64,000 bases of DNA from Subtercola boreus. Its GTDB lineage: Bacteria > Actinomycetota > Actinomycetes > Actinomycetales > Microbacteriaceae. Below are positions 24,012 through 36,139 of the stretch, piece by piece. Numbering within the stretch: position 1 is the first letter of the stretch; every line of letters begins with the position of its first letter. Location of the stretch: the NCBI RefSeq assembly GCF_006716115.1, contig NZ_VFOO01000001.1, positions 1,922,001 through 1,986,000 on the forward strand, given 5' to 3'. The translations under genes were made by a program, and so were the position numbers. The notes beneath the pieces were generated by a model. The model saw only the letters and a program-made list of their open reading frames with translations. It had not been told where the DNA came from and ran no database searches.

Positions 24012-25526
24012 TCAGGCGTTCGCGCGCTCCAGCACCAGCTCGCGCACGCGCGCTGCATCAGCCTGGCCCTTCATCGCCTTCATCACGGCGCCGATGACGG
24101 CCCCGGCGGCCTGCACCTTGCCGTCGCGGATCTTCGCGAGCACGTCCGGCTGCGACGCGAGTGCGTCGTCGATCGCCGCGATGAGCGCCCCATCGTCGGA
24201 GACGACGGCGAGCCCACGGCCCGCAACCACCTCGTCGGGCGTGCCCTCACCGTCGATGACACCCTCGAGCACCTGGCGGGCGAGCCGGTCGGTGAGCGTT
24301 CCGGCGTCGACCAGCGCGACGAGTTCCGACACGTGCAGGGGCGACACCAGCGTCGAGGCGTCCACCCCGCGAGCGTTGGCGACTCGCGCGATCTCTCCGG
24401 TCCACCATTTGCGGGCGGACTGGGCGGAGGCCCCGGCGGCCGTCGTCTCGATGATCTCGGTCAGGAGACCCGAGTTGACCACGTCCTGGAACTCCAGGTC
24501 GGTGAAGCCCCAGTCCGCCTTCAGCCGGCGCCGGCGAACGGCAGGCGCCTCGGGGAGCGCAGCGCGCAGCTCCTCGATCAGTTCGGCGGAAGGTTCGACC
24601 GGCAGCAGGTCGGGCTCCGGGAAGTAACGGTAGTCGTCAGCGTCGCTCTTCGGCCGGCCCGCGGAGGTCTGCCCCGTGTCTTCGTGCCAGTGGCGGGTCT
24701 CCTGGATGATCGTTCCGCCACCATCGAGAATCGCCGCCTGGCGCTGGATCTCGTACCGGATCGCGCGCTCGACCGACCGCAGCGAGTTGACGTTCTTCGT
24801 CTCGGTGCGGGTGCCGAGCTTTGCGGCCGGTTCCCCGGGACCGGTGCGGCGGCGCAGCGAGATGTTCGCGTCGCAGCGCAGGTTGCCGCGTTCCATCTTC
24901 GCGTCGGAGATGCCGAGCGACACCACGATGTCGCGGATCGTCGAGACGTAGGCCTTCGCCAGCTCGGGCGCGTCGTACTCGGCGCCGTAGATGATGTCGG
25001 TGACGATCTCCACCAGCGGAACCCCCGCGCGGTTGTAGTCGACGAGCGAGTACTCGGCACCCTGGATGCGGCCCGTCGCCCCGCCGACATGCGTCAGCTT
25101 GCCGGCATCCTCTTCCATGTGGGCCCGCTCGATCGGCACCGTGAAGAGCCGCCCGTCCGGCAGTTCGACCTCGACCGAACCACCGAAGGCGATGGGCTCG
25201 TCGAACTGCGAGATCTGGTAGTTCTTCGCCAGGTCGGGGTAGAAGTAGTTCTTGCGGGCGAAGCGCGACGAAGGTGCGATCAAGCAGCCGAGAGCCAGCC
25301 CCAGGCTGATCGAGTACTTCACCGCCTGCTCGTTCACCACCGGCAGGGAGCCCGGGAGCCCGAGGTCCACCGGCGTCACGTTCGTGTTCGGTTCACCGCC
25401 GAAGAAGTTCGGAGCGTCGGAGAACATCTTGGTCTTCGTGTTCAGCTCGACGTGCACCTCGAACCCGAGAACCGGCTCGAACAGCTCGAGAGCCCTGTCG
25501 TAATCCATCAATTCGGCCTTGGCCAT
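24012..25526 (-). CDS. gatB: Aspartyl/glutamyl-tRNA amidotransferase subunit B
   Basis: 504-residue subunit that binds misacylated Glu-tRNA(Gln) or Asp-tRNA(Asn) and activates the amino acid for amidation. It shows [52 protein letters not shown] and the C-terminal YqeY-like domain. Its start codon overlaps the gatA stop by one base (TGATG), so the order gatC-gatA-gatB is fully coupled. It is the last gene of the minus-strand run that starts at mnmA. Confidence 0.95.
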   Translation of the reverse strand: MAKAELMDYDRALELFEPVLGFEVHVELNTKTKMFSDAPNFFGGEPNTNVTPVDLGLPGSLPVVNEQAVKYSISLGLALGCLIAPSSRFARKNYFYPDLAKNYQISQFDEPIAFGGSVEVELPDGRLFTVPIERAHMEEDAGKLTHVGGATGRIQGAEYSLVDYNRAGVPLVEIVTDIIYGAEYDAPELAKAYVSTIRDIVVSLGISDAKMERGNLRCDANISLRRRTGPGEPAAKLGTRTETKNVNSLRSVERAIRYEIQRQAAILDGGGTIIQETRHWHEDTGQTSAGRPKSDADDYRYFPEPDLLPVEPSAELIEELRAALPEAPAVRRRRLKADWGFTDLEFQDVVNSGLLTEIIETTAAGASAQSARKWWTGEIARVANARGVDASTLVSPLHVSELVALVDAGTLTDRLARQVLEGVIDGEGTPDEVVAGRGLAVVSDDGALIAAIDDALASQPDVLAKIRDGKVQAAGAVIGAVMKAMKGQADAARVRELVLERANA

Positions 25527-27073
25527 CAGACTGCACCTTCTTCGGACGCGAACATTTCCTGCGGGGCGAGATCCGGGGCCTGGCTGAGCAGGGCGTGGCC
25601 CCAGCGGTCTTCGAGCAGCGCTTCGAGCGTCGCTCCCACCGAGTAGAGCCGGGCATCCTCACGCGCCGGCGCCATGAACTGGATGCCCACCGGCAGCCCG
25701 TCTTCGGGCGCGAGCCCGACGGGCAGGCTGATCCCGGGCACGCCTGCGAGGTTCGCCGGGATCGTGGTCAGGTCGTTGAGGTACATCGACAGCGGGTCGT
25801 CGAGCTTCTCGCCGAGCTTGAAGGCTGTGGTGGGCGCGCTCGGGCTGACCAGCACGTCGACGTCGGAGAAGACCCGGGCAAAGTCGCGCTGGATGAGCGT
25901 GCGCACCTTCTGCGCGCTGCCGTAGTACGCGTCGTAGTAGCCGGCGCTGAGGGCGTAGGTGCCGAGGATGATGCGCCGCTTCACCTCCGGGCCGAAACCG
26001 GCCTCCCGGGTTGCCGCCATCACGTCTTCGACCGTGCCGCCGCCTGTGGGGTTCACGCGGAGGCCGAAGCGCACGGAGTCGAACTTGGCGAGGTTCGACG
26101 AGGCCTCGGCGGGCAGGATCAGGTAGTACGCCGCGATCGCGTACTCGAAGCTCGGGGTGCTGACCTCGACGACTTCTGCTCCGGCCGAGGTGAGCAGCTC
26201 GAGAGCCTCCTGGAATCGCTGGGTGACGCCGGCCTGGAAACCATCGCCGCCGAGTTCCTTCACGACGCCGATCTTCAGGCCCTTCAGACTGAGGTTCTGC
26301 TGGCCGGCCCGGGCGGCTGCCGCGAAACTCGGCCAGGCGTCCTTCAGGCTGGTCGAGTCGCGCGGGTCGTGGCCACCGATCACGTCGTGGAGCAGCGCAG
26401 CGTCGAGCACGGTACGACTGACCGGACCGACCTGGTCGAGGCTCGAGGCGAGGGCGATGGCACCGTAGCGGGAGACACCGCCGTAGGTGGGCTTCATCCC
26501 CACCGAACCGGTGACGGCTGCAGGCTGGCGGATCGATCCGCCGGTGTCGCTGCCGAGGGCGAGGGGCGCCTCGAAAGCGGCGACGGCAGCGGCCGAACCA
26601 CCGCCGGAACCGCCGGGGATCCGGTCGAGATCCCACGGGTTGTGTGTCGGACCGTAGGCGGAGTGCTCAGTGGAGGACCCCATGGCGAACTCGTCCATGT
26701 TCGTCTTGCCGAGCGGAATCAGGTCGGCATCGCGGAGCTTGAGCACGACCGTCGCATCGTAGGGCGGCACCCAGCCCTGGAGGATCTTCGAGCCGGCCGT
26801 CGAGGGCATGTCGATGGTGCAGAGCACGTCTTTGATGGCGATCGGAACGCCGGCGAGCGCGCCGAGCGTCTCACCGGCGGCGCGCCGGGCATCGACGGCT
26901 CTCGCCGCGGCCCGGGCCCCGTCGGCCGCGACGTGCAGGAACGCGTGCACGTCCGAGTCGACAGCATGGATCCGGTCGAGGTGGGCATCCGTCGCCTCGA
27001 GGCTCGAGACGTCACCGCTCGCGAGCTTCGACGCGAGGTCGGCCGCGCTCAGGCGGGTCAGGTCGTGGCTCAC
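25526..27073 (-). CDS. gatA: Aspartyl/glutamyl-tRNA amidotransferase subunit A
   Basis: 515-residue amidase-signature enzyme that releases ammonia from glutamine for the GatCAB complex. The Ser-cisSer-Lys triad is visible: Lys in [10 protein letters not shown], and both serines in [12 protein letters not shown] and [12 protein letters not shown]. Start GTG 27073 overlaps the gatC stop in GTGA. Length and order are standard for the family. Confidence 0.95.
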   Translation of the reverse strand: MSHDLTRLSAADLASKLASGDVSSLEATDAHLDRIHAVDSDVHAFLHVAADGARAAARAVDARRAAGETLGALAGVPIAIKDVLCTIDMPSTAGSKILQGWVPPYDATVVLKLRDADLIPLGKTNMDEFAMGSSTEHSAYGPTHNPWDLDRIPGGSGGGSAAAVAAFEAPLALGSDTGGSIRQPAAVTGSVGMKPTYGGVSRYGAIALASSLDQVGPVSRTVLDAALLHDVIGGHDPRDSTSLKDAWPSFAAAARAGQQNLSLKGLKIGVVKELGGDGFQAGVTQRFQEALELLTSAGAEVVEVSTPSFEYAIAAYYLILPAEASSNLAKFDSVRFGLRVNPTGGGTVEDVMAATREAGFGPEVKRRIILGTYALSAGYYDAYYGSAQKVRTLIQRDFARVFSDVDVLVSPSAPTTAFKLGEKLDDPLSMYLNDLTTIPANLAGVPGISLPVGLAPEDGLPVGIQFMAPAREDARLYSVGATLEALLEDRWGHALLSQAPDLAPQEMFASEEGAV

Positions 27074-27435
27074 TGCTCTTCTCCCAGGATCGCGGACACC
27101 CGGAAACGGCTGCCGTCATGGTCGGGCGCACCCGAGAGCGCCTGTTCCTGCGTCAGCGTGACGCCGACGACGTCGGGGCGGTAGACGTTGGCGAGCGGGA
27201 TCGGGTGGCTGGTCGCGGGCACGTCGGGCGTGGCGACCTCGGTCACCTTGGCCACGTTCTCGACGATGGCGGCCAGTTCACCGGTGAGCTTGGTGATCTC
27301 GTCGGGCGAGAGGTTGATGCGCGCCAGACCCGCGAGGTGTGCGACCTGCGCGGTCGTGATCTCACCGGGCTCGCCCGATCCGGCCGGACGGCTGTTGGCG
27401 CTCGTGCTGACGGTCGGGGGTGTTTCAGATGACAT
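27070..27435 (-). CDS. gatC: Aspartyl/glutamyl-tRNA amidotransferase subunit C
   Basis: 121-residue stabilising subunit of GatCAB, with the family core [20 protein letters not shown] and [10 protein letters not shown]. About 20 extra Ser/Pro/Thr-rich residues precede the core. Start ATG 27435 has CGGAG five to six bases upstream. A longer in-frame reading to 27483 would run into the ligA 3' end region and lacks a signal. Confidence 0.93.
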   Translation of the reverse strand: MSSETPPTVSTSANSRPAGSGEPGEITTAQVAHLAGLARINLSPDEITKLTGELAAIVENVAKVTEVATPDVPATSHPIPLANVYRPDVVGVTLTQEQALSGAPDHDGSRFRVSAILGEEQ

Positions 27436-27489
27436 GCGACTCCGTAATGCTTCTGCCCGCAGGAGAACGGGCTGGACAACCACACAATT

Positions 27490-29967
<2,478 letters not shown>

Positions 29968-31206
29968 TCAGGAGGCGTCCGCCGGAGCCCGACCCGCCGA
30001 CACCGCTCCGACAGGCACAGCACTCACCGTGCGATCGATGGTCGTCTGCCCGAGAACGCGCGTGCCGATGTAGACCACCGCCGTCTGCCCGGGTGAGACG
30101 CCCACCAGCGGCTCGTGCGGACGGATGACCAGCTCCCGCGCACCGTCGACCGCACCCCCGGCAATTCCGTCGACAGAACCCCCGGCGGGAACGCCAGCAC
30201 CATCGAGCCCCCCGGATGCCATCACCACCGGCGCCGTCACGACCTGCGCTGTCGCCGGCACCGGGTCGGCGTGCGCACGGATTTGCACCTCACACTCGAA
30301 CGCCAGCTCCGGATGCTCGGGGGCGAGCCCCGCCCAGGTGAACCGTGACCCGGCGATCTCACCGATGGCCAGCGCCTCCTTCGGGCCGACCACCACCGTG
30401 TTCGTCGCCGGCTTCACCTCGAGCACGAAGCGGCGTCGGCCGTCTTCGGCCAGGCTGCCGAGGTGGAGACCCCGCCGCTGACCGACCGTGAACCCCCTCG
30501 CGCCGTCGTGGCTGCCCACCACTGTTCCGTCGCGTTCGACGATCTCGCCGCCCGGCTGGGTGCCGACCTTGTCGGCCAGCCAGCCGCGGGTGTCTCCGTC
30601 GGGGATGAAGCAGATGTCGTGACTGTCTGGCTTGTTGGCCACGCTGAAGCCGCGCTCCGCCGCCTCCGCGCGCACGAGCGCCTTCGATGGCGTCGCTCCG
30701 AGCGGGAACATCGAGTGCGCGAGCTGCTCCGCGGTCAGCACCCCCAGCACGTAGCTCTGGTCTTTCGCCCAGGCGCTCGCCCGGTGCAGCTCACGATTGC
30801 CGTCGGCATCGGTGAGGATCGTGGCGTAGTGACCGGTGGCGACCGCGTCGAAACCCAGGTCGAGCGCCTTCTCGAGGAGGGCGGCGAACTTGATGCGCTC
30901 GTTGCACCTCATGCAGGGGTTGGGTGTGCGGCCGGCCTCGTATTCCGCGATGAAGTCGTCGACCACGTCGAGCTTGAACCGCTCGGAGAAGTCCCACACG
31001 TAATAGGGGATGCCGATGATGTTCGCTGCCCGCTGCGCGTCGGAGGAGTCTTCGATGGTGCAGCACCCCCGGCTGCCGGTTCGGAGGGTGCCGGGCATCC
31101 GGCTGAGAGCCAGGTGCACCCCCACGACGTCGTGCCCCGCCTCCACCGCGCGTGCCGCGGCCACCGCGGAATCGACGCCGCCACTCATTGCTGCCAGAAC
31201 CTTCAT
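29968..31206 (-). CDS. mnmA: tRNA-specific 2-thiouridylase
   Basis: 412-residue enzyme that thiolates U34 of Lys, Glu and Gln tRNAs. The PP-loop is SGGVDS (residues 8-13). The two catalytic cysteines are Cys101 in [12 protein letters not shown] and Cys199 in [12 protein letters not shown]. The C-terminal beta-barrel is interrupted by a Gly/Ala-rich stretch with repeated GxVDG steps. The start is ATG 31206, with TACACT exactly 6 bases upstream and no ribosome binding site, hence a leaderless transcript. It heads a run with ligA and gatCAB. The cysteine desulfurase 5 kb away would be its natural sulfur donor, but they are not in one operon. Confidence 0.94.
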   Translation of the reverse strand: MKVLAAMSGGVDSAVAAARAVEAGHDVVGVHLALSRMPGTLRTGSRGCCTIEDSSDAQRAANIIGIPYYVWDFSERFKLDVVDDFIAEYEAGRTPNPCMRCNERIKFAALLEKALDLGFDAVATGHYATILTDADGNRELHRASAWAKDQSYVLGVLTAEQLAHSMFPLGATPSKALVRAEAAERGFSVANKPDSHDICFIPDGDTRGWLADKVGTQPGGEIVERDGTVVGSHDGARGFTVGQRRGLHLGSLAEDGRRRFVLEVKPATNTVVVGPKEALAIGEIAGSRFTWAGLAPEHPELAFECEVQIRAHADPVPATAQVVTAPVVMASGGLDGAGVPAGGSVDGIAGGAVDGARELVIRPHEPLVGVSPGQTAVVYIGTRVLGQTTIDRTVSAVPVGAVSAGRAPADAS

Positions 31207-31212
31207 GTTTAA

Positions 31213-31218
31213 AGTGTA
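31213..31218 (-). promoter_or_regulatory. Candidate -10 element of leaderless mnmA-ligA-gatCAB transcript
   Basis: TACACT, then TTAAAC, then ATG on the minus strand. Confidence 0.55.
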
Positions 31219-31335
31219 GGTGCCGCCACCGACGCCGGCCGGGGCTTGCTCACATCTGTGGAGAACTCGCGACACGGCCCGGCTGTGGAGGACGCTGACA
31301 CGAAGTCTCCAGACTGTTCGGCGATGATGGCAGGG

Positions 31336-32400
31336 ATGTCGTTGCTCTCCTCTCCTCCCCGCACCCCGTCGGCCCCCGCCGGCGCGTTCGGCGCGGCCAC
31401 CGACGGATCGGCTGGCCAGCGCTCCCGGCAGCAGCGCCTCCGCCGGCCCGCTCTCGCCGTGTGCGTGGTGCTCTTCTCCGTGCTGCTGGCGGCCCTCTTC
31501 CTCTTCCACCGCTCGGTTCCGGATGTCGCGGGCGTCGGGCTGCTCGTCGACAGTGTCTCGCCGTGGTTCGGCCTGTTCATCCCGGTGCTGGCCGCTCTCG
31601 CCCTCGCGAGCCGCTACCGCCGGACGCTCGCCGGAGTGCTGGTGCCGGTCGTGGTCTGGGCGCTGCTGTTCGGTCCGGGCATCCTGCCGCTGCAGACCGA
31701 CGCGGCGGCCTCGACCGGTACAGCAGCCACGGCCGATACAGCAGCCACGGCCGGCGCGACCACCGCCGAGCTGACCGTCGCCAGCCAGAACATCGAGGCC
31801 TCGTCGGGAACGGGTGACATCTCGGCCCGCGCTCTGGCCGCCACGGGCGCCGACGTGATCGCACTCGAAGAGATGACCACCGACGACTTCGACGCGATCT
31901 CCGCGACGCTCGCCGCCCAGTATCCCTACTCCTACGGGGTCGGAACGGTGGGGCTCTGGAGCACGTACCCCGTCGTGAACGCACAGCCGCTCACCCTCGG
32001 GCTCGGCTGGAACCGTGCCCTCGCCGCCGACCTCCAGACGCCGCAGGGGCTGGTGAGCATCTACGTGATCCATGCCGCGTCGGCCCGGCCCGGCGACGTC
32101 TCCGCGCGCGACTCGATGCTCGAGGCGCTGGCCGAAACGCTGCCGAACGACGAGAACGAGCGCGTCATCGCTGTGGGCGACTTCAACGCGGCATCCACCG
32201 ACCGTTCGCTCGTCGGGATCGACGGCCAGCTCGCCGAACCCAACCAGACCGACGGAATGTTCGGCAACACCTGGCCGTCGAACCTCCCCGTGACGCGCCT
32301 CGACCACCTCTTCCAACGCGGAATGACGCCGACGTCGAACACGACGTTCCCGGCCGGGGCCAGCGACCACCGGGCAATCCTGACGACACTCCGGCTCTGA
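31336..32400 (+). CDS. Membrane-anchored endonuclease/exonuclease/phosphatase-fold protein
   Basis: 354-residue protein. After a basic cytoplasmic N-terminus come three hydrophobic helices (about residues 38-115). The extracytoplasmic C-terminal domain has the EEP order [26 protein letters not shown] and, at the end, GASDHRAIL, which carry the metal and phosphate ligands. The substrate is unknown. An 18-base direct duplication (ACAGCAGCCACGGCCGAT, 31725-31760) encodes the Ala/Thr linker. The start is uncertain. ATG 31336 has GATGAT 7 bases upstream; ATG 31324 and 31327 are alternatives, and none has a ribosome binding site. Confidence 0.8.
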   Translation: MSLLSSPPRTPSAPAGAFGAATDGSAGQRSRQQRLRRPALAVCVVLFSVLLAALFLFHRSVPDVAGVGLLVDSVSPWFGLFIPVLAALALASRYRRTLAGVLVPVVVWALLFGPGILPLQTDAAASTGTAATADTAATAGATTAELTVASQNIEASSGTGDISARALAATGADVIALEEMTTDDFDAISATLAAQYPYSYGVGTVGLWSTYPVVNAQPLTLGLGWNRALAADLQTPQGLVSIYVIHAASARPGDVSARDSMLEALAETLPNDENERVIAVGDFNAASTDRSLVGIDGQLAEPNQTDGMFGNTWPSNLPVTRLDHLFQRGMTPTSNTTFPAGASDHRAILTTLRL

Positions 32401-32572
32401 GCCGCTCGGCCGGACCGACCGGTGGCGCGAGTCGCGTGGCCACGCGCGGGGCGAGCACGCCGCGGGCACGGCGGATCTCGCGGGCATGCGGGTCGCCCCG
32501 GTGCCACTCGCGCCGGGTGGCGTGGGCGGAACGCTGCCGCGCAACATCCTTCTCGACGGGGCTGGGCCGTTC

Positions 32573-32578
32573 TAAGCT
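32573..32578 (+). promoter_or_regulatory. Candidate -10 element of leaderless HerA-like gene
   Basis: TAAGCT, then GACGGA, then ATG at 32585. Confidence 0.5.
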
Positions 32579-32584
32579 GACGGA

Positions 32585-34633
32585 ATGACCGACGACGCGC
32601 TCCGAATCGCCCAAGAGGAGGCCGCCGCAGCGGTCGAAGCCGCCCGCCAGGCGCAGGAGGCAGCCGAGGCCGCGCTGAAGCGGGCGCAGGATGCCCAGGC
32701 CACCGCCGTGGCGAACGCCGCCGCCGCGCAGGCCGCTGCCGCGCAGGCCGCCGCGACCGCGTCCACCACGGCTGTTGATGCCGAGCCCGCCCCCACGGTG
32801 CCCGCCAGTGCCGCCGCCGCCAGCCCCACGACATCCACCACAGCACCAGCGACCGGCGCCACCCCGCCCGCCGCACCCGCCAGCCCCGCGACATCCACCA
32901 GCGCCGCCACCGCTGCAACCGCCGGCGCCACCCCAGCCATCGGCCCCCTCGACCCCGCCGCCGTCGACACCATCCGCGCCGGCTACGCCTTCACCGGCCC
33001 CGCCCTCGAGATGGGTGCGCTCGTCAACGGCGACGCCCTCCCCGGAGTGCAGGTGCGCATCCCGCTCGCCATGACCAACCGCCACGGGCTCGTCGCCGGC
33101 GCCACCGGAACCGGCAAGACAAAGACTCTGCAGGTGCTCGCCGAACAGCTGGCGGCAGCCGGGGTTCCCGTCTTCGCCGCCGACATCAAGGGCGACCTCT
33201 CGGGGATCGCCAGCGCCGGCGCCAGCAGTCCGAAACTGCTCGAACGCACCGGCGGCATCGGCCAGGACTGGCAACCGCAAGCCACGACGACCGAATTCTT
33301 CAGCCTCGGCGGCATCGGAAGAGGCGTGCCGATCCGAGCCACCGTCGCCGGCTTCGGCCCCCTCCTGATGAGCAAAGTGCTGGGCCTGAACGACACCCAG
33401 GAGTCGAGTCTCGGCCTCGTCTTCCACTACGCCGACACAGCCGGCCTGCCGCTCCTCGACCTGAGCGACCTCCGCGCGGTGCTGAGCTTCCTCGCCAGCG
33501 ACGACGGACGGAAGGAACTCGTCGACCTCGGCGGCATCTCCCCCGCGACCGTCGGCGTGATCCTCCGCGAGCTCATCACGTTCGCCGACCAGGGTGCCGA
33601 CGTGTTCTTCGGCGAGACCGAGATCGACACGGCCGAGTTCCTCCGCACGACCGCCGACGGCCGCGGCATCGTCAGCCTGCTCGAAGTGCCGGGCGTCGCC
33701 GACAAACCCGCGCTCTTCTCCACGTTCCTCATGTGGTTGCTGGCGGACCTCTACAACGACCTGCCCGAGGTCGGCGACCTCGACAAGCCGAAACTCGTCT
33801 TCTTCTTCGACGAGGCGCACCTGCTCTTCTCCGGTGCGTCCAAGGATTTCATCACCTCCATCACCCAGACCGTGCGACTGATCCGCTCGAAGGGCGTCGG
33901 CATCTTCTTCGTCACGCAGACCCCGAAGGACGTGCCCGGCGATGTGCTCGCCCAGCTCGGCTCGCGCATCCAGCACCAGCTGCGCGCTTTCACCCCCGAC
34001 GATGCGAAATCGCTCCGCGCGACCGTCTCGACCTACCCGAAATCGGACTACGACCTTGCCGAAGTGCTACAGAATCTCGCAACCGGGGAGGCGATCGTCA
34101 CGGTCATGAACGAGCGCGGCGCCCCCAGCCCCGTCGCGTGGACGCGCCTCCGTGCGCCACAGGGGTCGATGTCTCCGACTCCGGATGATCGGATCGACGC
34201 TGCCGTTGCAGCCTCCCCGCTCCTGCCGACGTACGGACCGGTCATCGATCGCGAGTCCGCGCGAGAGATCCTCACGGCGAAACTCAATGCCGCGTCGGAT
34301 GCCGCAGCCGCCGCCGCGCAGGCGGTCGCCGACGCGAAAGCTGCCGCGGAGGCCGCCAAGCAGCAGGCCGCCGCCGCGAAGGCGCAGCAGAAGGCGGCCT
34401 CCGACGCGGCCAGAGCGGAGGCGAAGGCCGAGGCCGACTACGAACGGCAGCTCGCGAAGGCACGGGCGGCGGATGCGGCGGCCGACCGCGAGCGGAACCG
34501 CCGGGCATCCGGCACCCGCACCACCTCCCGCGCCCAGCCGAACATCCTCGAAGACGTGCTCGGCTCGAAGGCGACCCGCTCCATCCTCACCAGCGTCGTC
34601 TCCGGCATCTTCGGCACCCGCCGCCGCCGCTGA
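32585..34633 (+). CDS. HerA-like ATPase (DUF853 family)
   Basis: 682-residue cytoplasmic P-loop ATPase of the HerA/FtsK-like DUF853 group. The Walker A motif GATGTGKT is near residues 173-180 and Walker B LVFFFDEAHLLF near 405-416. FVTQTPKDVPGDVLAQLGSR and HQLRAFTPDDAKSL are family signatures. The first 120 residues are an Ala/Gln coiled-coil segment followed by an Ala/Pro/Thr linker; a 60-base direct duplication lies in that linker (32819 and 32879). A second Ala/Lys-rich coiled coil spans about 550-640. Its cellular role is unknown in most bacteria. Confidence 0.87.
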   Translation: MTDDALRIAQEEAAAAVEAARQAQEAAEAALKRAQDAQATAVANAAAAQAAAAQAAATASTTAVDAEPAPTVPASAAAASPTTSTTAPATGATPPAAPASPATSTSAATAATAGATPAIGPLDPAAVDTIRAGYAFTGPALEMGALVNGDALPGVQVRIPLAMTNRHGLVAGATGTGKTKTLQVLAEQLAAAGVPVFAADIKGDLSGIASAGASSPKLLERTGGIGQDWQPQATTTEFFSLGGIGRGVPIRATVAGFGPLLMSKVLGLNDTQESSLGLVFHYADTAGLPLLDLSDLRAVLSFLASDDGRKELVDLGGISPATVGVILRELITFADQGADVFFGETEIDTAEFLRTTADGRGIVSLLEVPGVADKPALFSTFLMWLLADLYNDLPEVGDLDKPKLVFFFDEAHLLFSGASKDFITSITQTVRLIRSKGVGIFFVTQTPKDVPGDVLAQLGSRIQHQLRAFTPDDAKSLRATVSTYPKSDYDLAEVLQNLATGEAIVTVMNERGAPSPVAWTRLRAPQGSMSPTPDDRIDAAVAASPLLPTYGPVIDRESAREILTAKLNAASDAAAAAAQAVADAKAAAEAAKQQAAAAKAQQKAASDAARAEAKAEADYERQLAKARAADAAADRERNRRASGTRTTSRAQPNILEDVLGSKATRSILTSVVSGIFGTRRRR

Positions 34634-34669
34634 CCCCCGCCCCTCGCACCCCTCCCCCTCCCTCACCCA

Positions 34670-34729
34670 ATCGAGTGGGCGGTTTGGGCCCCAAAATCCG
34701 GCAGGAAGGGCCCAAAACGCCCACTCGAT
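34670..34729. repeat. Palindromic repeat, family A copy 2
   Basis: Arms of 22 bases (34670-34691 and 34708-34729) pair with one mismatch around a 16-base loop. The left arm begins ATCGAGTGGGCGG and ends TTTGGGCCC. It lies midway between the convergent ends of the HerA-like and cysteine desulfurase genes, with a C-rich tract to its left and a G-rich tract to its right. It is a probable bidirectional terminator. Confidence 0.85.
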
Positions 34730-34783
34730 GGAATGCGCGGGGAGGGAGGGGGGCGCGGGGCGCGGGTTGGGGCAGGGCGGGGG

Positions 34784-36079
34784 TCAGGCCACGACGCGGT
34801 CGGCGAAGCCGGCCTTCGCGGCACGCGCGACCGCGGCGGGGAGGGCCGCCACGAGCGCGTCGACGTCTGCGGCCGTCGAATCGTGGCCGAGCGTCATCCG
34901 GAGGGCGCCGCGCGCCTCCTGCTCGGGCACTCCCATGGCCGTCAGCACGTGCGACACCTCCGGCACCCCGGCCTGGCAGGCGGAGCCCGTCGAAACGGAG
35001 AAGCCGGCGACATCCAGAACGAACAGCAGCGAATCACCCTCGCAACCCGGGAAAGTGAAGTGCGCATTGCCCGGCAACCGTCCCTCTGGCGAAGGGTCAC
35101 CGCGGAGCACTGCGGACGGCACAGCCGTGTGGATGCCCGCCACCAGCCGGTCGCGAAGCGCCCCCACGTGGGCAGCGAACGCGGGCAGCGCCGCAACGGC
35201 CTCGGTCGCAGCGGCGGCGAACGCGGCGGCGCCGGCGGCGTCCTGTGTGCCGGAGCGTCCGCGCTGCTGCCCGCCCCCGTGGATGAGCGGCACGACCTCG
35301 GCCGTGCGCGACAGGAGCAGCGCCCCCACGCCGACCGGCCCGCCGATCTTGTGCGCCGAGACGCTGAGCGCGGCGACGCCCAACGCGTCGAAGTCGATCG
35401 GCACATACCCGTAGGCCGACACGGCGTCGACGTGCACCGGAACCCCGTAGCGAGCGGCGACCGCCGCCAGCTCGGCCACCGGCTGGATCGTCCCCACCTC
35501 ATTGTTCCCCCACAGGAACGTCACGAGCGCCACATCGTCAGCGCCCCGCCCTGCCGCGCCTTCGTGCGCGGCCAAGGGACCCATATCGCGGTTGCGAGTG
35601 CCCGTCAGCGCGATATCGGCCCCTTCGACGTCTTCGGCCGCAACGCTTCCCGGGGTCGTACCCGCGAGCGCCTCCTCGAGCACCTCGGGCGTGAGACGGC
35701 CGAACGCGTCGACGGGCAGCCATTCGACGACGGCGCCCTCATATTGCACGAGCCACTCGACCGCGTCGTTCGTCGCGTGGTGCTCCCCGCCCGGCACCAG
35801 CACGCGCGGACGCCGCGCGCCACCAGCCTGCCGCGCCCAGAACAGCCCCTTCACCCCGAGGTTGATCGACTCCGTGCCGCCCGATGTGAACACCACCTCG
35901 ACCGGCTCCGCCCCGAGCGACGTGGCGACTGCCTCGCGGGCCTCTTCGAGCATCCGTTTCGCCTGCTGCCCCTGGCTGTGGATCGACGACGGGTTGCCGA
36001 CCACGCCCAGCGCCCCGACGTACGCCGCGAGCGCGGTGGGGGTCAGCGGCGTGGTCGCCGCATGATCGAGGTACACCAC
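34784..36079 (-). CDS. Cysteine desulfurase (IscS/NifS-like)
   Basis: 431-residue PLP enzyme that takes sulfur from cysteine for Fe-S clusters or tRNA thiolation. It begins VVYLDHAATTPLTPTALAAY. The PLP lysine is in SVSAHKIGGPVG and the catalytic Cys in FSVSTGSACQAGVPEVSH. About 35 residues between LTPEVLEEALAG and ALVTFLWGNNEVGTIQPV are extra compared with the family; residues 153-169 of this insert are encoded by a palindromic element (35574-35625). The start is taken as GTG 36079, the point where homology begins. TTG 36118 is less likely. It is divergent from glgX. Confidence 0.9.
   Translation of the reverse strand: MVYLDHAATTPLTPTALAAYVGALGVVGNPSSIHSQGQQAKRMLEEAREAVATSLGAEPVEVVFTSGGTESINLGVKGLFWARQAGGARRPRVLVPGGEHHATNDAVEWLVQYEGAVVEWLPVDAFGRLTPEVLEEALAGTTPGSVAAEDVEGADIALTGTRNRDMGPLAAHEGAAGRGADDVALVTFLWGNNEVGTIQPVAELAAVAARYGVPVHVDAVSAYGYVPIDFDALGVAALSVSAHKIGGPVGVGALLLSRTAEVVPLIHGGGQQRGRSGTQDAAGAAAFAAAATEAVAALPAFAAHVGALRDRLVAGIHTAVPSAVLRGDPSPEGRLPGNAHFTFPGCEGDSLLFVLDVAGFSVSTGSACQAGVPEVSHVLTAMGVPEQEARGALRMTLGHDSTAADVDALVAALPAAVARAAKAGFADRVVA
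35574..35625. repeat. Palindromic element, family B copy 2, inside the cysteine desulfurase gene
   Basis: Arms AAGGGACCCATATCGCG (35574-35590) and CGCGATATCGGCCCCTT (35609-35625) pair with 2 mismatches in 17 around an 18-base loop. The left arm differs by one base from the left arm of the intergenic element at 2350. Read on the minus strand it adds EGADIALTGTRNRDMGPL in frame, within a segment where the protein family has no conserved sequence. Confidence 0.8.
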
Positions 36080-36126
36080 CAAACCCGAGCGCCCTCTCCC
36101 AAAACATTGCTGTAACAACCACTCAC

Positions 36127-36132
36127 TACTCT
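36127..36132 (+). promoter_or_regulatory. Candidate -10 element of leaderless glgX transcript
   Basis: TACTCT, then 7 bases, then ATG at 36140; no ribosome binding site precedes the gene. Confidence 0.45.
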
Positions 36133-36139
36133 AAGACTC

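Noticed and set aside
31207-32547. A long N-terminal extension of mnmA up to 32547
   Set aside because: The extension is low-complexity and antisense to the EEP gene. The PP-loop begins seven residues after ATG 31206, the normal start of MnmA.
32183-33976. A 597-codon minus-strand open frame opposite the HerA-like gene and a similar 694-codon one opposite glgX
   Set aside because: Both are GC-bias shadows of well-supported genes, rich in Arg, Val and Glu, with no motif of their own.
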